This document shows positions 37,886 through 47,178 of a DNA stretch of 49,545 nucleotides, piece by piece; positions within the stretch are counted from its first letter, which is position 1, and the number at the start of each line of letters is the position of its first letter. Made by a program: the position numbers and the translations under genes. Origin of the DNA: Candidatus Iainarchaeum sp. (GTDB taxonomy: Archaea > Iainarchaeota > Iainarchaeia > Iainarchaeales > VGJJ01). The stretch lies in NCBI GenBank assembly GCA_016198125.1, contig JACQJG010000005.1:1-49545 (forward strand). Reading direction: 5' to 3'. The notes under the pieces were generated by a model. It saw nothing but the letters and a program-made list of their open reading frames with translations, searched no databases and was not told the origin of the DNA.

Positions 37886-38304
37886 TTTGATTCGGCTTTT
37901 CGCAGGGCTTCGATGCGTGAAAGTAGGGTTTTAATGTGTAATTCTCCTACTGCTGCAATGAAAACGTTTTTTTCATAAAATTCTCGTGAAATGTTTCCTG
38001 CGCGAAAGTCACTTCGCAGTCTTTTTATATCTTCGGGGTTAACCTTTTTCACATGTTCATAGAAACGCTTTGCAAAGTCAATAGAAGGCTGAAGTTTTTT
38101 CCAATTCACAGGCTTTCCTTTACTTCTTTCGGCGTCTTGGACAGCTGTTTCAAGAAGATTTATGTGGGGTCGTGCCTGGAGTTTGAATGATTCTAGGGGA
38201 AAATCCTTGTTAAGGAGTTTCATGCGCCTTTGTAGTCTTTCAGTTCGTCTTTTGGCAACAAGCCTTCTTCTTTCCGGCCTTCGGGTTTTTTTTCTGCGTG
38301 GCAT
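37882..38304 (-). CDS. Uncharacterised basic protein
   Basis: MPRRKKTRRPERRRLVAKRRTERLQRRMK... N-terminal basic cluster, helical remainder. Confidence 0.55.
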   Translation of the reverse strand: MPRRKKTRRPERRRLVAKRRTERLQRRMKLLNKDFPLESFKLQARPHINLLETAVQDAERSKGKPVNWKKLQPSIDFAKRFYEHVKKVNPEDIKRLRSDFRAGNISREFYEKNVFIAAVGELHIKTLLSRIEALRKAESN

Positions 38305-38320
38305 GGGTAAAACCTGTGGG

Positions 38321-38800
38321 TCATGCGCTTGTTTTGATTTTCAGCATGGTTTTGGCGTCAAACGATTCTCCGTTCAGGTACGCACGCACGAGCAGGCCAT
38401 ACTCTCCGCCCAGCAACGGGTCGTTTTCCCTGTTCAAGGGATGGACGAGAAAGTAAACAGTCCGCGTTTCATTGGGCCCGAGCTGGGCCAGGGCATGGCG
38501 TTGGGGGTACATGGAAATAAAGCGCGGTGAAATGGCCTTGCCTTCAATGATCACATTGACGGCAGGGCTTTGCGTTGGATTGCTGACCTGAACTTCCAAA
38601 AGCGTTTGGGGTTCCAGGGAAACATTCAAGGGATTGCGGGAAAAGGATGCGCGGAGTACGGGAGTGGTAAAAAGAGTATAGGCCATCCAGGCAACGAGTA
38701 AAAGTACAACGAGAACGCCCAGCCCTTTTCCAAGGGTTTTCAGGGGCACTTTTGAAATGTCCAGTTTTGGAACAGGCAGTCGCGGGCCGTATACGCTCAT
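38321..38800 (-). CDS. Single-pass membrane protein with extracellular beta-sandwich-like domain
   Basis: LGVLVVLLLVAWMAYTLF TM; TLLEVQVSNPTQSPAVNVII. Confidence 0.6.
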   Translation of the reverse strand: MSVYGPRLPVPKLDISKVPLKTLGKGLGVLVVLLLVAWMAYTLFTTPVLRASFSRNPLNVSLEPQTLLEVQVSNPTQSPAVNVIIEGKAISPRFISMYPQRHALAQLGPNETRTVYFLVHPLNRENDPLLGGEYGLLVRAYLNGESFDAKTMLKIKTSA

Positions 38801-38849
38801 AGGATATGCAAAGGATTTTGGGCTTTAAAATGCTTTTGCGCGTTTGAGG

Positions 38850-39146
38850 TCAGGGAAGGGTAAATAAATGGTTGTCCTTGCCAGCGTTGAAAAGGCGTGC
38901 CCGTACTCCTGCGTCCAGCCATGCATGGGCATAGGAGAATGCGGCAAGGGCGAGAAGAAGGTTTTTTTGATCGCGGAAATACTTGGCGTCAGAGAAATAG
39001 GATCGGGCCATTTCAAGAAAATCCAATGCAACGGCTTTTTCCTTTTCACTCAAATTCTTGGACACTCTTATTTTTTCCAGCGCCTCCCCGGTAAGGGTTT
39101 CATACCTTCTAACGCGCATTCTGAGTTCGTTTTCAAGCTTTTTCAT
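38850..39146 (-). CDS. DUF357 family protein
   Basis: ALDFLEMARSYFSDAKYFRDQKNLLLALAAFSYAHAWLDAGVRARLF; ATGA overlap with dphB. Confidence 0.8.
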   Translation of the reverse strand: MKKLENELRMRVRRYETLTGEALEKIRVSKNLSEKEKAVALDFLEMARSYFSDAKYFRDQKNLLLALAAFSYAHAWLDAGVRARLFNAGKDNHLFTLP

Positions 39147-39901
39147 TTCAATCCGCCCAGGGTTTTCAGTGCTTCCAGTTCTTTTTCATTGAGTTTGCCG
39201 CACACGATTAGGGATTGGGGAAAAGACGTGAATTTAAACGCCTTTAACTCCGCGGGCGTGCCTGCCTTGATCTGGGGTTTTTTTCCGCCCATGCCTGCAA
39301 GGCCTATCAATACCCAGTCTCCTATGTTTTTCCTTTTTTTTTGCGCGGTTTCTTCAAGGATTCCAATGGCTTGGGGTATGCTGAGTAATCTTTTTTCTTC
39401 GGCCCGAATGTCCAATAAGCATGGCGTGTGCAGGTCATTTTCGCGGTTGATCAGAATGTAATCGAAAAAACTTGTTGGAGCATGTCCTTCCTGGGGTTCA
39501 ACGATTGTTGCCGTGCGCCCGAATTTGTACGCGTCCAATCCTGTGAAGGGCAGGTAGTTTATAATGGAAATGCCGGGGAGTATGGTGCATTCCACTCCTT
39601 TCTTTTTTGCGTCTAATGCCAGTTGAATGTGGGTGGTGGCCGTGAGGGGATTTCCAATAATTAACAGTGCGATGTCGTGGTCTTTTGCTTTTTCAATGAG
39701 GTCACCTGCATTCTCTTCCAAATGGGCGCGTTTGAGCGCGTGGGGTTTTTTTCCAATGGTTTCTTCCAACTCTTCCAATGTTCCATGGGCGAATTGGCTG
39801 GTGTACGTGTCAATAAATATAGCCCTGCATTTCTTAATAGCTGAAAGTCCTTCCAATGAAATTTGCCAGGGATTTAAACCTGCGCCGATAAGGTAAAGCA
39901 T
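39143..39901 (-). CDS. dphB: Diphthine synthase
   Basis: MLYLIGAGLNPWQISLEGL...VIGNPLTATTHIQL...GISIINYLPFTGLDAYKFGRTATI. Confidence 0.92.
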   Translation of the reverse strand: MLYLIGAGLNPWQISLEGLSAIKKCRAIFIDTYTSQFAHGTLEELEETIGKKPHALKRAHLEENAGDLIEKAKDHDIALLIIGNPLTATTHIQLALDAKKKGVECTILPGISIINYLPFTGLDAYKFGRTATIVEPQEGHAPTSFFDYILINRENDLHTPCLLDIRAEEKRLLSIPQAIGILEETAQKKRKNIGDWVLIGLAGMGGKKPQIKAGTPAELKAFKFTSFPQSLIVCGKLNEKELEALKTLGGLK

Positions 39902-39939
39902 GTGCCTCCTTTTTATGGAAAGTGCAATGTATTATAACC

Positions 39940-40452
39940 ATGTACGATGCGGACAAGGCGCATTACGTGGTTGCCACGGCCATCATCGTGAAAGACGGAA
40001 AGTACCTGATCGCCAAGCGCGCATCCCATGAGGATGCTTTTCCAAACAAGTGGACTGTTCCAGGGGGAAAACTGGAGGCAAGCGATTATTCTTCGCGCCC
40101 AAAAGATACGCCTGTGCACTGGTACAACGTATTGGAAGCATTGGTGCGAAGGGAAGTGCGCGAGGAGGTTGGGTTGGAAATTAAAAGCATTCAATATCTT
40201 ACGAGTCTTGCTTTCGTACGCCCGGACAATATTCCGGTGCTTGTGGTGAGCCTGTATGCGAATCCTGTAAGCACGCGCATTGTGTTGTGCCCGGACCTTA
40301 CGGATCATGCCTGGGTTTCATTGGAAGAGGCTAAAAAATATGATTTGATTGAAGGCATTTTTGAGGAGTTGGAAATGCTGGATGCGCGGTTAAAGGGCGT
40401 GCACGCCGGGGAATGGAAAAAAACCCTTTCAAACTCCGAGCATGGCCCTTAA
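39940..40452 (+). CDS. Nudix hydrolase
   Basis: NKWTVPGGKLEA...ALVRREVREEVGLEI Nudix box. Confidence 0.88.
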   Translation: MYDADKAHYVVATAIIVKDGKYLIAKRASHEDAFPNKWTVPGGKLEASDYSSRPKDTPVHWYNVLEALVRREVREEVGLEIKSIQYLTSLAFVRPDNIPVLVVSLYANPVSTRIVLCPDLTDHAWVSLEEAKKYDLIEGIFEELEMLDARLKGVHAGEWKKTLSNSEHGP

Positions 40453-40716
40453 TTCATCGGAGGGTTTCCAGGGCGGGTCAAACGTCAATTCAATGGTTAC
40501 TTCCGGTTTGTCGGGCAACGCGTTCAGGCGCTGTTTTATTTCATGCAACAGCATTGGGCCATAGGGGCAGGTAGGGGTTGTAAAAGTCATGCGCATGTTT
40601 ACTTTTCCTGGCTCGGCCTTCAACTCATAAATAAGTCCAAGGGTCCATACATCCAAGTGGATTTCAGGGTCGTAGCATTGTTTGAGGGTTTCAATGGCTT
40701 CTTCCCGGGTAGGCAT
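40429..40716 (-). CDS. MIP18/DUF59 family (Fe-S assembly) protein
   Basis: MPTREEAIETLKQCYDPEIHLDVWTLGLIYEL...MTFTTPTCPYGPML; the longer track start is antisense to the thioredoxin gene. Confidence 0.85.
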   Translation of the reverse strand: MPTREEAIETLKQCYDPEIHLDVWTLGLIYELKAEPGKVNMRMTFTTPTCPYGPMLLHEIKQRLNALPDKPEVTIELTFDPPWKPSDELRAMLGV

Positions 40717-40770
40717 AACGTATTCCTTTTTAGCAAGTATTTTAAGAGAGTGGGACAAAAGTAACGTGGT

Positions 40771-41151
40771 ATGGCATTCAAGGGTCTTGCAATCGGCATG
40801 GGAATGGTTCTTGTTTTGGGCGTTTTTGGGTGGTTGTTTTTCACAGGCGCTTTTGATCCTCCGGGGCAGTATGATTCGTTTGCCCAATGCCTTTCCGCTA
40901 AGGGCGTTAAAATGTATGGCGCGTACTGGTGCTCGCACTGCAAGAGCCAAAAGGAATTGTTTGGGGGAAGTTGGAAGTATGTGAACTACATTGAATGCGC
41001 GCTTCCTGGAAATGGCGGGCAAAATGCGGTATGCCAAAATGCAGGAATTCAATCCTATCCCACATGGGAGTTTGGCGATGGAACGCGCGCTGATGGAGAG
41101 CTTTCCCTCCAAAAATTGGCGGATAAAACCGCGTGCGCATTAACAGGTTGA
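40771..41151 (+). CDS. Membrane-anchored thioredoxin-like protein, VKOR-Trx type
   Basis: N-terminal TM; GVKMYGAYWCSHCKSQKELFG...YVNYIECA...GIQSYPTWEF. Confidence 0.85.
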   Translation: MAFKGLAIGMGMVLVLGVFGWLFFTGAFDPPGQYDSFAQCLSAKGVKMYGAYWCSHCKSQKELFGGSWKYVNYIECALPGNGGQNAVCQNAGIQSYPTWEFGDGTRADGELSLQKLADKTACALTG

Positions 41152-41166
41152 ATAGGGGTTTTGGTT

Positions 41167-41784
41167 ATGGAATTGGGCATGCGCATGGGCCTCAAAGTAA
41201 TTGTGCTGGCCGTGGTGTTCGGCGGGCTTGCGGGGATGCTTTCATTCGGCGTCCTGAATGCGCTTCCGCCAAATGGGGACGCGCTTGTTAGGGAATTCTA
41301 TGAAATTGAGAACGCGGTGCATGTGAGTCCGCATTCGCTGCGCAAAATGATGGACAAAGGGGATAAGAGTTACGTGCTCGTGGACCTGCGCAGCGCAGAA
41401 GAGTACGAGGCCGCGCACATCGCGGGGGCAGCAAGTATTCCTGCGTACAAGGACAAGGACACTTCAGATTATGGGGCCGTGGAAAGAATAGTACGCGCGT
41501 TTGCCGCGCTGCCCAAGGACAAGGATATTATCGTGTACTGTTATAGTACGCCCTGCATGACGGGCCGCAAAGTGGGTAAACTGCTGGCCGGGCATGGCAT
41601 TTTTGTAAAGCACCTGGGCATTGGGTGGAACGAATGGAAGTATGACTGGAATGCATGGAACCATGAACATGAATGGGAAAAAACAAACGCTGAAGACTAT
41701 ATTACAACAGGAAAAGAACCTGGCACGCCCCAACAGGATTCCAATTCCACTGCATGCCCCATTGAAGGCGGGTTTGGGTGCTGA
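41167..41784 (+). CDS. Membrane-anchored rhodanese-like protein
   Basis: YVLVDLRSAEEYEAAHIAGAASIP...IIVYCYSTPCMTGRKVGKLL; N-terminal TM; CPIEGGFGC C-terminus. Confidence 0.85.
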   Translation: MELGMRMGLKVIVLAVVFGGLAGMLSFGVLNALPPNGDALVREFYEIENAVHVSPHSLRKMMDKGDKSYVLVDLRSAEEYEAAHIAGAASIPAYKDKDTSDYGAVERIVRAFAALPKDKDIIVYCYSTPCMTGRKVGKLLAGHGIFVKHLGIGWNEWKYDWNAWNHEHEWEKTNAEDYITTGKEPGTPQQDSNSTACPIEGGFGC

Positions 41785-41794
41785 CCGCTAAAAA

Positions 41795-42064
41795 TTATTT
41801 GAATGACTTGTACCATCTTTCATATTCTTTGTGGGTTTTGAAGCAGTGTAAGATATAACAAGTGTTTTCTTCTATGTTATAAACAATTCTTGCCTGCCTT
41901 GTTACTTCCTCTACATTAAATGGCAAACCAAATTTCATATGCCTTCTTGGCGGCATTAAGGCAATTTTTTCAGCGTGCTTTAAAAAGAGTTTTCTTAGGC
42001 CTTGGTCTGTATCATCAAGCTCTTTTTCTGCCTTTTCAGAAAATACAATTTTCATTTGACTCAC
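41795..42064 (-). CDS. RelE/ParE-family toxin
   Basis: MKIVFSEKAEKELDDTDQGLRKLFLKHAEKI...YNIEENTCYILHCFKTHKEYERW; overlaps the upstream antitoxin by 4 nt. Confidence 0.8.
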   Translation of the reverse strand: MSQMKIVFSEKAEKELDDTDQGLRKLFLKHAEKIALMPPRRHMKFGLPFNVEEVTRQARIVYNIEENTCYILHCFKTHKEYERWYKSFK

Positions 42065-42297
42065 AACTTGTACTTTCTCTTTATGCTCTCTAAACTTTTG
42101 GTTTTTACTTTGTTTTCTCTGATATCTTGCATTTCCAGCTCAGCGCCTTTGTTTACTAACTTAACTTCTTCCTCTTCAAGCATTCTTTCATAAATCAGCA
42201 AAGCCTGCCTGATAACCTCGGTTTGGTTGCCGGCATAGCCTTTTTCTATGGCTTTTTCTACAATGGCCTCGTAAGGGACTCCAAGATTTACGTTCAT
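42061..42297 (-). CDS. Ribbon-helix-helix antitoxin
   Basis: MNVNLGVPYEAIVEKAIEKGYAGNQTEVIRQALLIYERM. Confidence 0.8.
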   Translation of the reverse strand: MNVNLGVPYEAIVEKAIEKGYAGNQTEVIRQALLIYERMLEEEEVKLVNKGAELEMQDIRENKVKTKSLESIKRKYKL

Positions 42298-42309
42298 GTA
42301 ATCACCTAC

Positions 42310-42332
42310 ATATAATGCGTATTAGATTATAT
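42310..42332. promoter_or_regulatory. Inverted repeat in the TA promoter
   Basis: ATATAAT (42310-42316) / ATTATAT (42326-42332), within 35 bp of the antitoxin start. Confidence 0.45.
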
Positions 42333-42417
42333 AAATATTGCACATTTAATAAGCATTGGATAAACATTGGTTTAACGATTCTCGCCTCATTGCCAGCCAA
42401 TAACGCCTTTAATTTTA

Positions 42418-42446
42418 CTATTGCCTACAATAGCCCGCTTTGGCGG
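42418..42446 (-). terminator. Tandem hairpins downstream of the DUF63 gene
   Basis: CTATTG-CCTA-CAATAG (42418-42433) and CCGC-TTTG-GCGG (42435-42446). Confidence 0.35.
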
Positions 42447-42460
42447 CAGTTGTTTTTTCT

Positions 42461-43318
42461 TCAAAGGCACGTGCCCACTGCAACTGTCAAAAGGTCCCTT
42501 AATCCGGGCGCAAACCCAAGCACGATGATGAAGAGTTTGGTAAAATTCTTCAGGTTTTCCTGTTCGGGTTTTTCAAATTCCTTGTCCACGTAGTGCAGCA
42601 CGAGCAGGATGAGCGGGATTTTTACTGCGAAAAAGGATGCCGGGCCAAAGGCATCAAAGAGCATGCGCGGCAGTACGTGTTGTTCTCCGCACCTGAAGAA
42701 TTGCAGTGCCACAAACGTGGCGCTTGTGTCCAGCATTTGGCCTGCAAGCGCAAGACGGTTTAACCTGCATTTTAATAGCGCGGGCTTAAATCGGTTTGCG
42801 ATTAGAATAATGCCTGCAGTAACGCCAAGGGCGAGTACAAGTATTCCAAGGAACCCGTTCCATACCTGAAATTGCAGGGCCACAAGCGCAAAAAGAGGCA
42901 GTGCGGCAAGCAGGCCGATGACTGTAAGTGTGGTGGTAAAACGCCATTTCATTTTTTTTTCCAGCCCCCAAGACAAGGCCATACCAAGCAGGACTATGAA
43001 TGCGGTCAGGAGCCAAATGCCCGGAGTATACGTGTAAAACCCCAATTCAAAGGGGTTCACGCTGCGCGCAAGCATTCCAAGGTCTTGAAGCACGCGCATG
43101 CTCGTGCCAAACAAAATGAACGGGAGAAGCGCGCGCACGAATTCATAATTGAACTTGAATCCGCGTTTATCCAGTTGTTTGTAAACGACTCCAAATGCAA
43201 TGAGCAGTAGCAGGGCCCCCAATACAAGGGTGTTTACCAGGTTGTATCCCGGGACGCTTGGGTCCAGTGCAGGGCGTATGAAAAATTCTTGAATGAAGGA
43301 TTCCAAGGGGTTTGGCAT
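42461..43318 (-). CDS. DUF63 family membrane protein
   Basis: Multi-TM; FIRPALDPSVPGYNLVNTL, FVRALLPFILFGTSMRVLQDLG. Confidence 0.85.
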   Translation of the reverse strand: MPNPLESFIQEFFIRPALDPSVPGYNLVNTLVLGALLLLIAFGVVYKQLDKRGFKFNYEFVRALLPFILFGTSMRVLQDLGMLARSVNPFELGFYTYTPGIWLLTAFIVLLGMALSWGLEKKMKWRFTTTLTVIGLLAALPLFALVALQFQVWNGFLGILVLALGVTAGIILIANRFKPALLKCRLNRLALAGQMLDTSATFVALQFFRCGEQHVLPRMLFDAFGPASFFAVKIPLILLVLHYVDKEFEKPEQENLKNFTKLFIIVLGFAPGLRDLLTVAVGTCL

Positions 43319-43353
43319 ACGCTTAAAAGCGTTGAATAAGGTTTAATAATTGC

Positions 43354-44178
43354 ATGCCTGAAGGTCTGCGTGCAAGTCCGCGCGGGTTTGATGTGATTGG
43401 AAGCATTGCGCTTGTGGAGTTCCGGCGCAATGAAACGCGCATGCAAAAAAAGGCGTTTGCATGCGCGCTCATGGAAAAGAACCATGGCATTCGCACCGTA
43501 CTGGAACGGGTTTCCGACCATGAAGGAAAGTACCGCCTTCCAAAAGTGAAGGGGGTGGGGGGAAAAAGAACAATGGAAACAATCCATGTGGAGCATGGGT
43601 GCAGGTTTCACGTGCGCATGGACAAAGCCTATTTTTCTCCGCGTCTTTCCACGGAGCGCATGCGCATTGCCGGGCAGGTAAAACCCGGAGAAGTTGTTGG
43701 TGTACTGGGCGCTGGCGTAGGACCTTTTCCCATTATTTTGGGCAAAAAAACGCATGCAGAGAAGATAATCGGGTTTGAGTGGAACCCCGTGGCGTGCACG
43801 CTCATGCGGGAGAATATTGCGTTAAACAGGTTGGATGACAGGGTGAGTGTTGTTCAAGGCGATGCGAGGCGTACCTACAAAAAGTTCATGCAGGCATGTG
43901 ACCGAATCGTGCTGGCATTGCCTTTTAATTCCCTGGAATTATTCCCATGTGCGCTGGCATGCCTGAAACCCAATGGAGGCCGGGTGCATTTTTATGGGTT
44001 TTCCTCCAAAAAACCAGGCATGTTTTCTTGGCCTTTGAAGGAGTTGAAGGCGTTGGCATATACCAAACGCTTTTCCATTCAGTGCAAGTCCATGCGTATT
44101 GTGCGCAATGTTGCATCATCCCGCGTGCAAATCGCATTGGACTTGAAAGTTGCTCCCTTGCGCATGCGAAACCATTAA
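43354..44178 (+). CDS. Trm5/TYW2-family tRNA methyltransferase
   Basis: HGCRFHVRMDKAYFSPRLSTERMRIAGQVKPGEVVGVLGAGVGPFPIILGK...GFEWNPVACTLMRENIALNRL. Confidence 0.8.
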   Translation: MPEGLRASPRGFDVIGSIALVEFRRNETRMQKKAFACALMEKNHGIRTVLERVSDHEGKYRLPKVKGVGGKRTMETIHVEHGCRFHVRMDKAYFSPRLSTERMRIAGQVKPGEVVGVLGAGVGPFPIILGKKTHAEKIIGFEWNPVACTLMRENIALNRLDDRVSVVQGDARRTYKKFMQACDRIVLALPFNSLELFPCALACLKPNGGRVHFYGFSSKKPGMFSWPLKELKALAYTKRFSIQCKSMRIVRNVASSRVQIALDLKVAPLRMRNH

Positions 44179-44209
44179 ATGCTTTCTTGTGATAGTGAAT
44201 GCTTGCATG

Positions 44210-44863
44210 CCTTTTGTGTTATTAGGGCCTCCGGGGTGCGGGAAGGGAACGTATGCGCGCTTGCTGGAAGAGCGAATGGGTCTGCTTCCTGTTTCCATGG
44301 GCCAGTTGCTGCGCAATGCATCAAAAGGCAAAACGCCTTTTGCGCGTAAACTAAAAAAGGCTCTTGCGCGGGGCGAATTGCAGTCTTTGCTTGTAGTACT
44401 GCGCGTGCTTTTGCCTCATTTGGAAAAAGTGCGTTACAATAGGGTTTTGTTGGACGGTTTTCCGCGTTTGACGGACCAGGCCCTTGCGTTTGAAGGCATC
44501 TTGCATAAAAAACGCTTGGGCATTGAGCGCGTGATTTTAATTGACACACCCTCAAGGGAGATTGTGAGGCGTTTGGGCGCCCGAAGAGTATGTTCACTGT
44601 GTGGGCAAACGTTTGGCATAGACGTTCCGCCTAAACGCAAAGGCGTGTGCGATTCTTGCGGGGGAAGGCTTGTGCGCCGCAGCGATGATGCGCCAAAGGT
44701 GGTGCGGGCGCGTTTAAAGGTGTATGCGCGCGACACCAAACCCCTGATTGCTTTTTACAGGAAGAGGGGATTGCTAACGCGCGTGAATGGTTTTGGCCCC
44801 CCTGAACGCGTGTATGCGCGCATTGAAAAAGCCATTCAGCGCGCACAGCGCAAAAAGAACTGA
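44210..44863 (+). CDS. adk: Adenylate kinase with zinc-finger-type LID (bacterial-like long form)
   Basis: LLGPPGCGKGTYARLLEE, LDGFPR, CSLCGQTFGIDVPPKRKGVCDSCGGRLVRRSDD. Confidence 0.88.
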   Translation, partial: PFVLLGPPGCGKGTYARLLEERMGLLPVSMGQLLRNASKGKTPFARKLKKALARGELQSLLVVLRVLLPHLEKVRYNRVLLDGFPRLTDQALAFEGILHKKRLGIERVILIDTPSREIVRRLGARRVCSLCGQTFGIDVPPKRKGVCDSCGGRLVRRSDDAPKVVRARLKVYARDTKPLIAFYRKRGLLTRVNGFGPPERVYARIEKAIQRAQRKKN

Positions 44864-44867
44864 ATTT

Positions 44868-45587
44868 TTACTTGATGGAACTCCAAAGAATTTCGTCTTT
44901 GGGGCGTATAAGGAATCCGTCGCTGGTGATTTCAAACGCGTGCGCAGTTTTTGAATGGTTGGTGCCGCGCATCTTGCGCACAAAAACGCTTCTATTGGGG
45001 GGAGTAAAGTAGAGTGCCACCACTCCATCCACAATGAATTCTTCCACTCCGTGCGAGGAAAACATGTACTTGTTTCCGCCCCTGGTTTCTGCGGTTAGAA
45101 CCGTGGTAATGCCCAGGTCTTTGAGGTCGTTCACGAATTTGAACAATATGTGCCTCAGCAGTCCTTCTTCGCGGATCCACACGCTAAAGGCAGTGGTGGA
45201 ATCCAATGCCAGGCGTTTGGCATCAATGGTGTCTACCATTTTGGAAATGATGGTGAGTTCTTTGCTGATTTGTTCTTCAATGGATTTGGCGTCGTTTCCC
45301 AGGCCTGCAATGTTTAAACGGTAAATTTTCATGAGGTTTTGGTCTTGGAGCATTTTAATGTCCCAGTTAAAGTTCTGCATGTTCCACGTGATATTTTTGA
45401 GGTTGGTTTCAAGCGTGACAAACAGGCCAGGGTCGTTGAATGTTTTGGCGCCCTCGTAAATGTACTGCATGGCGAAAATGGTTTTGCCTGTCCCAGGTCC
45501 TCCGGACACAAGTACCGAAGAGCCTTCTGGAACGCCTCCGTCTACCAGTTCATCAAAGCCTGTAATGCCGGTTGGAACGCGGTTCAT
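44868..45587 (-). CDS. KaiC-like RecA-superfamily ATPase
   Basis: VPTGITGFDELVDGGVPEGSSVLVSGGPGTGKTIFAMQYI; RLALDSTTAFSVW. Confidence 0.88.
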   Translation of the reverse strand: MNRVPTGITGFDELVDGGVPEGSSVLVSGGPGTGKTIFAMQYIYEGAKTFNDPGLFVTLETNLKNITWNMQNFNWDIKMLQDQNLMKIYRLNIAGLGNDAKSIEEQISKELTIISKMVDTIDAKRLALDSTTAFSVWIREEGLLRHILFKFVNDLKDLGITTVLTAETRGGNKYMFSSHGVEEFIVDGVVALYFTPPNRSVFVRKMRGTNHSKTAHAFEITSDGFLIRPKDEILWSSIK

Positions 45588-45684
45588 GCCTCTTAGTAAG
45601 GCATCGTTTCTTTTAAACCTTTTGCATGGTTTTAGGAGAAGGTTTGCAGTAAAGTTTAAAATACACAGCCCGGGTGTTCTTTTC

Positions 45685-46476
45685 ATGCGCGGCAAAGCCC
45701 TTGAAGTGGAAAGCGTTGTACCTGAACCCAACGTTCAAATTCAATCCGAGTCGGATTTGGTTTTGCTTATTGAACAGCCGGAGTGGAAAATCATTCTCAT
45801 TGACCTGGTTGAAAAAGAGCGCATGAATCCCTGGAATATTGACATTGTGCATCTTGCAGACCTTTACCTGAAGAAAATTCAGTCCCTTCAAGGGAATGAC
45901 CTGCGCCTGCCGGCCAATGCCATGCTTGCGTCTGCAATTCTGCTTAAATTCAAGGCGCGTGCCCTGCGCATTTCCAGCATTGAAGAGGACAGGGAACCGG
46001 TTACTGCAACCATTTCGGAAATGCAGTTTCTTGGGGGAGTCATGCCTGAACTTTTAAACCCGCGCATGGTGCGCCAGGGCATGGTTTCATTGGATGAGTT
46101 GGTGGCTGAAATTGAGGGCATCATGGCCCAGTCGCGCGCCAGGGAGTTGAAGCGCGAGGCCTCGCGCCTGAATTTTAACATTCCCTGGGCTCCGGACAAC
46201 ATTGAGGAGCGCATGAGTGCCGTGCTTGAGCGCGTGCACGCCCAGGCGGATTCAACGGGGCTGGCCTTGTTTTCTACGCTCGTGAAAGGTTTGGATTCCA
46301 ATGGCGTTGTGGACACCTTCATTCCGCTCCTGTTTCTTGCAAATGAGGAAAAAATCAGCCTGTGGCAGGAGGAATTCTTTAAAGAAATTTTTATTGCATT
46401 GCGCGGAGAAGATGGAAGCGTGCACCCAAGTGTTCCACAGGACGCTTTGGAATTTGAAGAAGCGGTTTCCGGGTAA
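45685..46476 (+). CDS. scpA: Segregation and condensation protein ScpA
   Basis: LLIEQPEWKIILIDLVEKERMNPWNIDIVHLADLYLKKI...LPANAMLASAILLKFKARAL; the track start at 45460 is upstream of the real ATG. Confidence 0.85.
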   Translation: MRGKALEVESVVPEPNVQIQSESDLVLLIEQPEWKIILIDLVEKERMNPWNIDIVHLADLYLKKIQSLQGNDLRLPANAMLASAILLKFKARALRISSIEEDREPVTATISEMQFLGGVMPELLNPRMVRQGMVSLDELVAEIEGIMAQSRARELKREASRLNFNIPWAPDNIEERMSAVLERVHAQADSTGLALFSTLVKGLDSNGVVDTFIPLLFLANEEKISLWQEEFFKEIFIALRGEDGSVHPSVPQDALEFEEAVSG

Positions 46477-46483
46477 AAGTCCT

Positions 46484-47089
46484 CTATTCTTTTCTCCCCT
46501 GTCCAACCACTTTGAGTGCCTGTTCATAGTATTCAATGAGGTTTTTTGTGGTTTGCCTGAGGCGCCTGCGCAACTCAAATGACGGGTTTTCTGCAAAGGT
46601 TGTCCTCGGGTCATTATGCCTGGCTTTCACATCTCTTTGCTCTCTTTCAATATCCCGTTGCACGGATCTCATGGAGGCAAGGTCTAACTTAATTGAATCA
46701 TACACCGTGGCAAAGGGATTTCCTTTTCTTGGGCGCAGCCTGACTTTATAGGGCAGTGCACGCATTTTTTCTTCATGGCTTTCAATAATGGTTCTTATTA
46801 CGCGCCGCTGTGATTCCGGGGTTAATTGTTTCCACTTGCGCAGTCGGGCGAGTGATTCCAGCACTTTTTCCCGTTGAACAGGGCTTCCAAGTATCCATGT
46901 ACTGCGCGGCCTTTTGGGAGTTGATTTTCTTGGCACGCGGCGCAAAGCCTTTGTGTCTATGAGGCGGTAAACGATTTCACGGGGCGTGTTCAACCGCTGA
47001 AGGGGGAACAATAGGCGGTCAAGTCTTATCAATGCTTTTTCCGGGATGGGGGGCCTGCGCAAAGGCTTGCGGGGATTTTTTAAGGGCAT
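46484..47089 (-). CDS. Uncharacterised basic Arg/Pro-rich protein
   Basis: MPLKNPRKPLRRPPIPEKALIRLDRLLFPLQRL..., helical C-terminus. Confidence 0.5.
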   Translation of the reverse strand: MPLKNPRKPLRRPPIPEKALIRLDRLLFPLQRLNTPREIVYRLIDTKALRRVPRKSTPKRPRSTWILGSPVQREKVLESLARLRKWKQLTPESQRRVIRTIIESHEEKMRALPYKVRLRPRKGNPFATVYDSIKLDLASMRSVQRDIEREQRDVKARHNDPRTTFAENPSFELRRRLRQTTKNLIEYYEQALKVVGQGRKE

Positions 47090-47178
47090 GATTCAACTAT
47101 CCCTCGGGTGAATAAAAGCGTTTTCTTTTGCAGGCAAAAAGTGTTTAAAGTTGGCGTTTGTAATACTGGGGGGTTGCA

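Noticed and set aside
45460-45684. N-terminal extension of ScpA ORF
   Set aside because: Antisense to the KaiC-like gene; ScpA-like sequence starts at 45685
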